Source: a bacterium (lineage in GTDB: Bacteria; Elusimicrobiota; Elusimicrobia; UBA1565; UBA9628). From it: DNA of 64,000 nt. A program made the translations under genes and the position numbers. Shown here piece after piece: positions 47,849-52,380 of this stretch. Location of the stretch: contig JAKAQO010000001.1 in assembly GCA_021822495.1 (NCBI GenBank), forward strand, positions 715,413 through 779,412, given 5' to 3'. Every line of letters begins with the position of its first letter. The stretch's first letter is position 1. The notes under the pieces are model-generated. The model was not told where the DNA came from. It worked only from the letters and a program-made list of their open reading frames with translations, and did not search any database.

Positions 47849-48513
47849 GCGCAAGTCAAGATTATGAAATCAGGCCGTGCCTGATTTTTCTTAATGCCAA
47901 GGTTGAAGATAAAAAAAATGTCGTTGCGGCGGCCAAATTTTGCCGCGCTCGCAAGGGAGCCGTTCTTTGCGCCGACGGAGGGCTTAAGCAGGCGTTGAAG
48001 CTAAAAATAATTCCCGATCTTGTCATCGGCGATATGGATTCTCTGCCGAGGCCTCTCCCCCAACTGCGTTTTAAAAAGCCGGTCTTTGTTTGTGATTTTG
48101 ACGAGAACTCCTCCGATTTTGAGAAAACCCTTTTTTGGGCGCTTGAGCGCGGGTTTAACACTGCCTTTGTTTGCGGGGTTCTCGGCGGAGAACTGGACCA
48201 CGCCCTGGTTAATATTGCTATGATGGAACGCTTCGGCCTCAAAATGCGGATGGTGATGTTGGGCCGCGGTGGCGGCGTTTTTTTGCCGGAAGGGCTTTAT
48301 GAATTTGCGCTTAATAAAGGAGAACGTTTCAGCCTTCTGGCTTTAGAACAAGCGACGGTGAGCCTTCACGGCGCGCGCTATGGGCTTAAAGAAGAGATTT
48401 TGTCGTCTCCCGGACGGGGACTGGGAAATACCGCGGAAGGGCCGGTTTCGGTTCGGGTGCGCCAGGGGAAAGTTTGGTTTTTCTCGGATAGGGTGGGGCT
48501 AGGTCTAAAATAG
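47845..48513 (+). CDS. thiN: Thiamine pyrophosphokinase
   Basis: ThiN phosphorylates thiamine to TPP using ATP. The 222-residue product has VLCADGGLKQALKLKIIPDLVIGDMDSL, the nucleotide and metal site, DENSSDFEKTLFWAL, and VCGVLGGELDHALVNIAMM, all family hallmarks. The frame is open earlier but the ATG at 47845 overlaps the CDF stop (ATGA), which sets the start. It salvages thiamine; the rest of thiamine synthesis is not here. Confidence 0.92.
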   Translation: MSASQDYEIRPCLIFLNAKVEDKKNVVAAAKFCRARKGAVLCADGGLKQALKLKIIPDLVIGDMDSLPRPLPQLRFKKPVFVCDFDENSSDFEKTLFWALERGFNTAFVCGVLGGELDHALVNIAMMERFGLKMRMVMLGRGGGVFLPEGLYEFALNKGERFSLLALEQATVSLHGARYGLKEEILSSPGRGLGNTAEGPVSVRVRQGKVWFFSDRVGLGLK

Positions 48514-48516
48514 GTC

Positions 48517-48544
48517 TTGACAGGAGAAAGATGTCTGTTATACT
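48517..48544 (+). promoter_or_regulatory. Sigma70 promoter of the riboswitch operon
   Basis: A perfect -35 TTGACA (48517-48522) and TATACT (48539-48544) are separated by 16 bases. The transcript would begin about 48551, right at the aptamer. The promoter lies just after the thiN stop. Confidence 0.85.
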
Positions 48545-48551
48545 AATGGCA

Positions 48552-48643
48552 CGGTCAGTGAGACCGAAAAGGCAAACCTTTCGCAAGGGAGGGGCGCAAA
48601 GCGCGGGGTCCCACGCGGATTGCCCAGCTGCCGAAGGAAACTG
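48552..48643 (+). promoter_or_regulatory. GEMM-type cyclic-dinucleotide riboswitch (c-di-GMP-I class)
   Basis: The sequence carries the GEMM core: AAAAGGCAAACC, a hairpin with a GNRA tetraloop (TTCGCAAGG), GGCGCAAAGC, a second GC hairpin, and GATTGCCCAGCTGCCGAAGG. P1 can form by pairing TCAGT at the 5' end with ACTGA at the 3' end. The Shine-Dalgarno AAGGA of the next gene (48634-48638) lies inside the 3' part of the aptamer, so ligand binding could control translation. The natural ligand is probably c-di-GMP; cGAMP (GEMM-Ib) cannot be excluded by eye. Confidence 0.82.
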
Positions 48644-48647
48644 ATTG

Positions 48648-49163
48648 ATGATTGAAATTAAAGGGTTTTCTAAAAGAGGACGCGCGGCCTTTGTTTTTGC
48701 CGCAGGCTTCTTTTTTTTAGCTCTTCCCCGCGCTTTTAGCGAGGCCCCGGTGGGGCTCAACGCTCAAGGAGTCAGCGTTAACTATGCTCTTCATAATTTC
48801 CTTCACGTGGATGTTCGCGACGCCCTGGGCCGCCCCGTTTCCGCGCCGCTCATCCGAAAAGAGATCAAAATTTCTCAAGCTAAATCCCGCGCCCGCGCGG
48901 CTTTTTCTTCTCTCCCCAAATCTCGGGAAGTGAGTTTCTTCCTTGAATGTATCTGGAAAATATCGGTTTTCTCCTGGGGCTTGTCCACCTTTAAGACCTT
49001 GGCCCGGGTGTGGGCTCTTCCCGCGCCTAAAAAGCGGGATTGGACCCTTCTTTTCCGGTTATTGATGTGGAATTTGTTGATGGCCTTCGCCGGTTCGCTT
49101 CTTAAGCGAATGTCTTTCTTTAAAGAAGTTTCCCACCGTAATTTCACTCTCCTTCTCTGTTGA
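48648..49163 (+). CDS. Secreted protein of unknown function under riboswitch control
   Basis: The 171-residue product has a signal peptide (about residues 8-30, FVFAAGFFFLALPRAFSEAP). The mature part includes GVSVNYALHNFLHVDVRDALGRPVSAPLIRK and a second hydrophobic segment near residues 130-150 (WTLLFRLLMWNLLMAFAGSLL). No family is recognised. The ATG at 48648 follows the AAGGA in the riboswitch; a TTG one codon earlier is possible. Its regulation suggests a role in a surface-attached or motile-sessile switch. Confidence 0.65.
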   Translation: MIEIKGFSKRGRAAFVFAAGFFFLALPRAFSEAPVGLNAQGVSVNYALHNFLHVDVRDALGRPVSAPLIRKEIKISQAKSRARAAFSSLPKSREVSFFLECIWKISVFSWGLSTFKTLARVWALPAPKKRDWTLLFRLLMWNLLMAFAGSLLKRMSFFKEVSHRNFTLLLC

Positions 49164-49284
49164 TTCCCGCCTTCTCCCCCTCATTCCACTAAAGAGTAAG
49201 CTCGTAGAGAAGTCGTTATTGATCATATTTTGCGCCGCGAGATGGGTTCATTCTCCGGTTCTTCGCGCGCGAATAGAGGAGAAA
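49164..49284 (+). promoter_or_regulatory. Gap with RBS of the HEAT-repeat gene
   Basis: The 121 bases contain no clear gene or terminator. An AGAGGAG site at 49275-49281 precedes the ATG at 49285, which is why I start the next gene there rather than at the first upstream ATG of that frame. Confidence 0.5.
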
Positions 49285-49953
49285 ATGAAAGAGAAGGTTT
49301 GGAGGTCTTGGCCAGCCGTCGGGGTCCTTTTGCTCGCATTAGGCGAGCTTTCCGGAGCTTGGGCCCAAAACCTGGCGTCTGCGCTTCAGCCCTTGCCAGC
49401 CTCTCCTGCCGCAACAAGGAAAAACTGGAACCAGGATTTCAGCCTGGCGCAATCTTCCTCCAGCCGTTTAGACGCGGTCAAATCCGTTTTTCAGGGAAAA
49501 CACTCCCGCGCGGCGAAAGCTTTGCGTGCCGCCTTTCTTCAAGAGCCTCGCGCGTCCATCAGGGCGTGGATGGTGCGGGCGGAAAACCATGCCGCGCCTG
49601 GGCGCCTCAAATTTTTGGAAGCGGCTTTGAAAGACCCCAGCGTCTTTGTGCGGGAAGCGGCGGTAGTCGCCCTGGGCGAATCGGGAAAACCCCAGGCCGT
49701 TTCGGATTTAGCCACGCTCTTATCCTCGGAAACCGATCCGGGAGCCCGGATGACGATTTGTTTTTGGCTCGGACAATTGGGCGGGTCTCAAGCGGTTTCG
49801 GCCCTGTCCCAGGTTTTATCCTCCGACAAAAATCCCAATCTCCGTCTTCAGGCGGTTGAGTCGCTGAAAAAAATAGGGACAGGTGGGGCTTTAAACGCTT
49901 TGTCTTTAGCCGCAAAAGATACCAATCCCCGCGTCCGGGAGGCGGCTCAATGA
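49285..49953 (+). CDS. Secreted HEAT-repeat protein, truncated at the array border
   Basis: The 222-residue product has a signal peptide (VGVLLLALGELSGAWAQ), then HEAT-like helical repeats from about residue 85: LKFLEAALKDPSVFVREAAVVALGE, then LATLLSSETDPGARMTICFWLGQLGG, SQVLSSDKNPNLRLQAVESLKKIG and SLAAKDTNPRVREAAQ. HEAT solenoids bind partners. The protein stops in mid-repeat, where REAAQ should continue into helix B. The stop codon TGA belongs to the first copy of the array's ATGAAAAGTCAATATTGG block, so the gene was cut by that insertion and a longer ancestor is likely. Confidence 0.7.
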   Translation: MKEKVWRSWPAVGVLLLALGELSGAWAQNLASALQPLPASPAATRKNWNQDFSLAQSSSSRLDAVKSVFQGKHSRAAKALRAAFLQEPRASIRAWMVRAENHAAPGRLKFLEAALKDPSVFVREAAVVALGESGKPQAVSDLATLLSSETDPGARMTICFWLGQLGGSQAVSALSQVLSSDKNPNLRLQAVESLKKIGTGGALNALSLAAKDTNPRVREAAQ

Positions 49954-49955
49954 AA

Positions 49956-49961
49956 AGTCAA
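49956..49961 (-). promoter_or_regulatory. Orphan -35 element at the array border (unit A)
   Basis: AGTCAA on the plus strand is TTGACT on the minus strand, the conserved -35 that drives the protein toxin-antitoxin pair in other units. Here the expected -10, 17 bases away, is replaced by the HEAT gene, so the promoter is broken. Confidence 0.6.
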
Positions 49962-49980
49962 TATTGGTCGAAAGAGGCGG

Positions 49981-50015
49981 GAAAAGAAAGCGGCGCCCCA
50001 ATTTCAGGCGCCGCC
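49981..50015 (-). terminator. Terminator of unit A antisense RNA
   Basis: GCGGCGCC and GGCGCCGC (49990-49997 and 50007-50014) pair and, on the minus strand, are followed by TTTCTTTT. Confidence 0.85.
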
Positions 50016-50057
50016 TTGACTACAGGGAGAATTCCGGTAACTCTGGAACTCCTTGCT
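49982..50057 (-). ncRNA. Antisense RNA of unit A
   Basis: A minus-strand promoter with TTGACA (50087-50092), a 17-base spacer and TATACT (50064-50069) is close to consensus. The predicted RNA of about 76 bases begins near 50057 and ends at the terminator. It contains GCAAGGAG (50049-50056), complementary to positions 25-32 of tRNA-like A, and TCCCTGTAGTC (50018-50028), complementary to positions 34-44. The two antisense blocks are in swapped order, so both cannot pair as one continuous helix. No coding frame is evident. Confidence 0.7.
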
Positions 50058-50063
50058 TTTTCT

Positions 50064-50092
50064 AGTATAGCCTACGAGAGTAAAATTGTCAA
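50064..50092 (-). promoter_or_regulatory. Sigma70 promoter of antisense RNA A
   Basis: TTGACA, 17 bases, TATACT on the minus strand. The -35 is directly next to the 8-bp hairpin at 50093-50128. Confidence 0.85.
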
Positions 50093-50128
50093 GGAGCGGT
50101 TGCCGGATTTACAGGGATTGACCGCTCC
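50093..50128 (-). other. Anti-anticodon hairpin of unit A
   Basis: GGAGCGGT and ACCGCTCC form a perfect 8-bp stem with a 20-base loop. On the minus strand the loop is antisense to the anticodon arm of tRNA-like A (matches TTGCCG and TACAGGGAT on the tRNA strand). It starts seven bases after the tRNA 3' end. Confidence 0.7.
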
Positions 50129-50135
50129 CTACGCC

Positions 50136-50208
50136 TGCCCCGGCTGGGACTTGAACCCAGATCATCCCTGTAGTCGGCAAGGAGCTCTATCCGTTAAGCT
50201 ACCGGGGC
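50136..50208 (-). tRNA. tRNA-like gene A (loop CCGACTA, formal anticodon GAC)
   Basis: A full 73-base cloverleaf: acceptor GCCCCGG/CCGGGGC, T8-A9, D-arm GCTT/GAGC with GG in the loop, anticodon stem CCTTG/CAGGG, T-arm CTGGG/CCCAG with loop TTCAAGT, discriminator A. The body resembles tRNA-Arg. The seven-base anticodon loop has C at 33 and T at 37, both very unusual for a working tRNA; the formal anticodon GAC would be Val. No CCA is encoded. A decoding role is doubtful. Confidence 0.7.
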
Positions 50209-50217
50209 CTACTCTTT

Positions 50218-50244
50218 ATACGGGTAAACCCGCAAAAAAGTTCC
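50218..50244 (-). promoter_or_regulatory. ECF-like promoter of tRNA-like A
   Basis: On the minus strand GGAAC, 17 bases, CGTAT. GGAAC is the typical -35 of ECF sigma factors; the same pair and spacing occur in all four units. The transcript would start within a few bases of the tRNA 5' end. Confidence 0.6.
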
Positions 50245-50246
50245 CC

Positions 50247-50314
50247 AAAAAGGGGACAGTCCCCTTTTTCTTAACAGAAGCCGGAAAAGCGGAAAAAAGG
50301 GACAGTTCCCTTTT
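50247..50314. repeat. Two REP-like palindromes
   Basis: AAAAAGGGGACAGTCCCC plus TTTTT at 50247-50269 is an almost perfect palindrome; a degenerate form with GGGACAGTTCCC lies at 50293-50314. They belong to the same family as the copies at 36341 and 52411. Confidence 0.75.
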
Positions 50315-50330
50315 AAGCGCGGTGGTGGGT

Positions 50331-50465
50331 TTAGCGGTAGATTTCTTTTCGATGGCCGACCGCGAGCACAAAAATACGGTGTTCCGAGTCATTGATGGAA
50401 TAAATAATCTGGTAATCCCCAACCCTCAACCGACAGTCTTCAGTATTTTGAAGTTTTTTGCTACC
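50331..50465 (-). pseudogene. RelE/ParE-family toxin, C-terminal remnant
   Basis: The frame encodes DCRLRVGDYQIIYSINDSEH and then RIFVLAVGHRKEIYR before a stop: the C-terminal strands of a RelE toxin with the invariant LRVGDYR-type strand and the catalytic-region HRKEIYR end. The N-terminal half is missing. The break at about 50465 joins directly to the conserved TCGAAAGAGGCGGG block of unit B, where the TTGACT promoter and the relE 5' half should be, so a deletion removed both. No antitoxin gene remains. Confidence 0.8.
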
Positions 50466-50489
50466 GAAAGGTCGAAAGAGGCGGGAAAA

Positions 50490-50516
50490 AGAAAAAGCCC
50501 CGGTTTCCCGGGGCCT
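50490..50516 (-). terminator. Terminator of unit B antisense RNA
   Basis: A GC-rich stem around a GAAA-type loop (GCCCCGG/CCGGGGC) is followed on the minus strand by TTTTTCTTTTT. The same terminator occurs in units C and D. Confidence 0.9.
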
Positions 50517-50556
50517 TGGGCAACTCTTGGAGAACTTACAGTCCAGCCGTCAACTA
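50490..50556 (-). ncRNA. Antisense RNA of unit B
   Basis: A minus-strand promoter TTGACA (50585-50590), 16 bases, TACAAT (50563-50568) would start RNA near 50556. The first twelve bases, AGTTGACGGCTG (50544-50555), are exactly complementary to positions 29-40 of tRNA-like B (50683-50694), which include the whole anticodon loop. The RNA of about 67 bases ends at the GC terminator. No start codon with a ribosome-binding site is present. Confidence 0.75.
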
Positions 50557-50562
50557 AAGGTT

Positions 50563-50590
50563 ATTGTATCAGATTCCCGCCGATTGTCAA
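50563..50590 (-). promoter_or_regulatory. Sigma70 promoter of antisense RNA B
   Basis: Minus-strand TTGACA, 16-base spacer, TACAAT; both hexamers are close to consensus. Confidence 0.8.
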
Positions 50591-50601
50591 GGGGCGTCGA
50601 G

Positions 50602-50639
50602 CGGGCCGCCACCAGCCGTTTCTGAAGAATGTCGGCTCG
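50602..50639 (-). other. Anti-anticodon hairpin of unit B
   Basis: CGGGCCG and CGGCTCG form a 7-bp stem with one wobble. The loop, read on the minus strand, is antisense to CAGCCGT and CTGAAGA of the tRNA-like B anticodon arm. It begins ten bases after the tRNA 3' end. Confidence 0.6.
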
Positions 50640-50649
50640 TTCTCGGACG

Positions 50650-50721
50650 CTACCGGGGCGGGATTTGAACCCACATCTCTTCAGTTGACGGCTGATCGCT
50701 CTACCGTTGAGCTACCCGGCA
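50650..50721 (-). tRNA. tRNA-like gene B (loop CCGTCAA, formal anticodon GTC)
   Basis: A 72-base cloverleaf: acceptor TGCCGGG/CCCGGTA, D-arm GCTC/GAGC with loop AACGGTA, anticodon stem ATCAG/CTGAA (27-43 mismatched), T-arm GTGGG/CCCGC with loop TTCAAAT. The loop has C33 instead of U. The formal anticodon GTC would be Asp, but the body does not resemble tRNA-Asp. No CCA is encoded. It is probably scored as a tRNA by automated tools. Confidence 0.7.
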
Positions 50722-50736
50722 AGGTCCTATCTCTAT

Positions 50737-50763
50737 ATACGGCCCAATCCGCAAAAAGGTTCC
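50737..50763 (-). promoter_or_regulatory. ECF-like promoter of tRNA-like B
   Basis: GGAAC at 50759-50763 and CGTAT at 50737-50741 on the minus strand, separated by 17 bases. The 27-base segment is nearly identical to that of unit D. Confidence 0.6.
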
Positions 50764-50847
50764 CGGAATTCTTGGGCGTTATCCCGGCGAGGGCCGAAAC
50801 GAGAGAAGGAATGGTCGCCGATTCCAGGAATAGTCAAGATCGTTGGA

Positions 50848-51081
50848 TTAGAGATTGTTTAGAATTCGGGAAAATTCCTCTGGAGTTAGATCAATTTCCC
50901 GAAGGATTTCGCGGATTAAGGGGCGCGATAAATCACGCCTGGGGTGATGGGGGAGGGTCGTGGTTTTTCCGTCATTTCGGCGATAAAAGGCGTGGCTTCC
51001 CTTTTGCCGCGCCTTCTCAAAGCCAAGGGAAAAAAGAACTTTTTAAAGGATTTTTGAGGAGACAATGGGCAGGCGGCTCAC
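50848..51081 (-). pseudogene. hicA: hicA toxin with in-frame nonsense codon (unit B)
   Basis: A GTG overlapping the hicB stop (GTGA) begins SRLPIVSSKIL, then an in-frame TAA (51043-51045, codon 13), then KVLFSLGFEKARQKGSH, then AFYRRNDGKTTTLPHHP and IREILREIDLTPEEFSRI to a stop. This is a complete HicA (about 77 residues, including the catalytic GSH histidine) apart from the one stop codon. The frame does not shift. The toxin is probably inactive, while its antitoxin remains intact. A sequencing error is possible. Confidence 0.8.
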
Positions 51082-51299
51082 GCTTGAATCTGGATCAGTT
51101 GCGTGCCGATGAATTCCGGTATGGGAGCGGAACTTTCTTCGGCTTCTTCAAGGCAAAGGGCAAGGACTTCCTTGAGATTCTCGTTCAGTTCATCCAAGGA
51201 AGCCGCTTGGGTGTGAGCGCCCGTAATTCCAGGGACGATGCCGATATAAAGCCCGCTTTCTGGATCTTTTTCAACGATGGCGGTAAATTGACGGATCAT
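51078..51299 (-). CDS. hicB: HicB antitoxin (unit B)
   Basis: A 73-residue HicB-fold protein: FTAIVEKDPESGLYIGIVPG, then HTQAASLDELNENLKEVLAL and an EESS tail. HicB binds HicA and blocks its mRNA-cleaving activity. It lacks an obvious C-terminal DNA-binding domain. The ATG at 51299 is six bases after TATACT, so the mRNA is probably leaderless. Its partner hicA carries a nonsense codon. Confidence 0.85.
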   Translation of the reverse strand: MIRQFTAIVEKDPESGLYIGIVPGITGAHTQAASLDELNENLKEVLALCLEEAEESSAPIPEFIGTQLIQIQA

Positions 51300-51305
51300 T
51301 GTTCC

Positions 51306-51334
51306 AGTATAACACGACAACCATGAAAAGTCAA
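51306..51334 (-). promoter_or_regulatory. Promoter of hicB (unit C border), leaderless geometry
   Basis: TTGACT, 17 bases, TATACT on the minus strand. Only six bases separate the -10 from the hicB ATG, which places the start of transcription on the A of ATG. Confidence 0.75.
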
Positions 51335-51353
51335 TATTGCTCAAAAAGGGCGG

Positions 51354-51384
51354 GAAAAAGAAAAGGCCCCGGTTTCCCGGGGCC
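51354..51384 (-). terminator. Terminator of unit C
   Basis: GGCCCCGG and CCGGGGCC pair around a short loop, followed on the minus strand by TTTTCTTTTT. It is the same element as in units B and D. Confidence 0.9.
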
Positions 51385-51386
51385 TT

Positions 51387-51433
51387 GGATAGTTCACGCG
51401 AGTCGACTGTTCTACCGGTTGAACTATCCCGGG
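51387..51433 (-). pseudogene. tRNA-like gene C, 5' half fused to an antisense tail
   Basis: The minus strand has an acceptor 5' strand (CCCGGGA), T8-A9, a D-arm GTTC/GAAC with GG in the loop, and the first half of an anticodon stem, then breaks off. It continues into TGAACTATCC, an exact complement of GGATAGTTCA in its own 5' part (51420-51429 against 51387-51396). The 3' half and the sRNA promoter seen in the other units are missing, as if deleted between tRNA and antisense RNA. Confidence 0.65.
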
Positions 51434-51446
51434 TCTCTACCTCTTT

Positions 51447-51473
51447 ATACGGATAAATCCATGAAAAAGTTCC
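51447..51473 (-). promoter_or_regulatory. ECF-like promoter of tRNA-like C
   Basis: GGAAC (51469-51473), 17 bases, CGTAT (51447-51451) on the minus strand, although the tRNA it would serve is broken. Confidence 0.55.
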
Positions 51474-51631
51474 CTGGGATGGAAAGAACGGAAAGGACGG
51501 AAACAAGAGAGAGAAACGGGCTCGTAAAGCCGCTTTCGGCTTCCGTTTTTGCTTTCCGTTCTTTCTTTTGCTTTCCGTTCTTTTTGTTCTTCGCGTTTCT
51601 TCTTTCCGCGCCAAAACCTGCGCGGGTGGAA
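51474..51631. other. Spacer with purine repeats and a signal-peptide-like remnant
   Basis: No gene is supported. The minus strand has direct repeats of GAACGGAAAGCAAAA. On the plus strand a short open stretch reads FLLSAPKPAR, matching the APKPAR cleavage region of the giant protein's signal peptide and its bases almost exactly, so this may be a remnant of the 5' end of a related gene. Confidence 0.4.
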
Positions 51632-51847
51632 TTAAAGGCTTTTGGGGTCCAAACCGGCGTCCGTCAGGATTTTTTTCAGAAGTCCTTTCCCAATGTCGAC
51701 GCCGGTATGGATGGGGACGGTGACGCTTTTTTCTGTTTCAGGATTAAAAAGCGTCAAATGGCTTCCTTTTTGGCGGTCTTTATGGAAACCATTTTTCAAA
51801 AGGAGACGAATCAGTTTCTTCGCGGTAAGGACGGGCAGGCGGCTCAA
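51632..51847 (-). CDS. hicA: HicA toxin (unit C)
   Basis: A 71-residue HicA (YcfA family) mRNA interferase with SRLPVLTAKKLIRLLLKNGF, the catalytic KGSH, VTVPIHTGVDIGKGLLKKIL and a short tail. All family positions are intact. It is co-translated with hicB through a four-base overlap. Toxins of this group cleave mRNA and stop growth. Unlike the copy in unit B, it has no nonsense codon, so this pair is likely active. Confidence 0.92.
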   Translation of the reverse strand: MSRLPVLTAKKLIRLLLKNGFHKDRQKGSHLTLFNPETEKSVTVPIHTGVDIGKGLLKKILTDAGLDPKSL

Positions 51848-52092
51848 GCGGGTATGCCTATGCAGATTTCTTCAACGTGGACTAAGCGCTCCTTGGGAGC
51901 GATTTTTGCGGATCTTTTAGAGAGGGACTCCACATGAAGCTCCAAGGCTTCGCGGATATTGCGGCGGGTTTCTTCAATGGTTTTCCCATTGGAGAAACAG
52001 CCCGGGAGGTTGGGGCAGTAGGCATAATAGCCGGCGCTTCCCTCTTCTTTTTCAATGACGACTTCAAACGGGAAATATCTCATTTTGGCCAT
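51844..52092 (-). CDS. hicB: HicB antitoxin (unit C)
   Basis: An 82-residue HicB-fold protein with FEVVIEKEEGSAGYYAYCPN, then LPGCFSNGKTIEETRRNIRE and HVESLSKRSAKIAPKERL. It has the partial RNase H fold of HicB, without a visible DNA-binding domain. The order hicB-hicA, antitoxin first, occurs in both copies here. The ATG is six bases after its -10, the same leaderless arrangement as in the other copy. Confidence 0.9.
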   Translation of the reverse strand: MAKMRYFPFEVVIEKEEGSAGYYAYCPNLPGCFSNGKTIEETRRNIREALELHVESLSKRSAKIAPKERLVHVEEICIGIPA

Positions 52093-52098
52093 AGAGAC

Positions 52099-52127
52099 AG
52101 TTTAGCAGGGAACCCATGAAAAGTCAA
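52099..52127 (-). promoter_or_regulatory. Promoter of hicBA (unit D border), leaderless geometry
   Basis: TTGACT, 17 bases, TAAACT on the minus strand, then six bases to the hicB ATG. The -35 lies within the repeated ATGAAAAGTCAATATTGG block. Confidence 0.75.
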
Positions 52128-52146
52128 TATTGGTCGAAAAAGGCGG

Positions 52147-52178
52147 AAAAAAGAAAAGGCCCCGGTTTCCCGGGGCCT
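52147..52178 (-). terminator. Terminator of unit D antisense RNA
   Basis: GGCCCCGG/CCGGGGCC stem (52158-52177) with TTTTCTTTTTT following on the minus strand. Confidence 0.9.
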
Positions 52179-52206
52179 GGGCCGTCTTGTTTCCGACCGT
52201 CAATCG
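52150..52206 (-). ncRNA. Antisense RNA of unit D
   Basis: Promoter TTGACT (52235-52240), 17 bases, TATCCT (52212-52217). The RNA would begin near 52206 with CGATTGACGGTCGG, an exact 14-base complement of positions 28-41 of tRNA-like D (52327-52340), covering the whole anticodon loop. It ends about 57 bases later in the GC terminator. As in units A and B it has no coding potential. Confidence 0.75.
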
Positions 52207-52211
52207 CCTCT

Positions 52212-52240
52212 AGGATAGCAGAGAATGGGCCTTTAGTCAA
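52212..52240 (-). promoter_or_regulatory. Sigma70 promoter of antisense RNA D
   Basis: Minus-strand TTGACT, 17 bases, TATCCT. Confidence 0.75.
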
Positions 52241-52248
52241 GAGGGCGC

Positions 52249-52289
52249 GAAAGCCGCATTCCCGACCGTTTCAGATGAATGCGGCTTTC
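52249..52289 (-). other. Anti-anticodon hairpin of unit D
   Basis: GAAAGCCGCATTC and GAATGCGGCTTTC make a perfect 13-bp stem with a 15-base loop. On the minus strand the loop contains ACGGTCGG, complementary to positions 28-35 of tRNA-like D. It begins six bases after the tRNA 3' end. Confidence 0.75.
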
Positions 52290-52295
52290 TCAAGA

Positions 52296-52367
52296 CTGCG
52301 AGGATGGGACTTGAACCCATATCACCCGATTGACGGTCGGAGGTCTTACCTCTTAGACGACCCCGTA
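52296..52367 (-). tRNA. tRNA-like gene D (loop CCGTCAA, formal anticodon GTC)
   Basis: A 72-base cloverleaf: acceptor TACGGGG/CCTCGCA (one A-C mismatch), D-arm GTCT/AGAC, anticodon stem TCCGA/TCGGG, T-arm ATGGG/CCCAT with loop TTCAAGT. The D-arm resembles tRNA-Glu/Gln, yet the loop is the same CCGTCAA as in B, with C33. The formal anticodon GTC is Asp, in conflict with the body. No CCA is encoded. Confidence 0.7.
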
Positions 52368-52380
52368 ATCTCTATTCTAT

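Noticed and set aside
49950-51326. 458-codon plus-strand open frame across the array
   Set aside because: It runs through two tRNA-like genes, two terminators, a relE remnant and hicBA on the other strand; its translation has no domain and is explained by the repeats.
51299-51937. 212-codon plus-strand frame over hicBA
   Set aside because: It overlaps a certain hicA gene in antisense and crosses an sRNA terminator; only the short signal-peptide-like part is of interest and is reported separately.
50136-52367. Normal tRNA-Val and tRNA-Asp genes
   Set aside because: The formal anticodons GAC and GTC do not match the tRNA bodies, U33 is replaced by C in all, and each gene has a matching antisense RNA, so I list them as tRNA-like instead.
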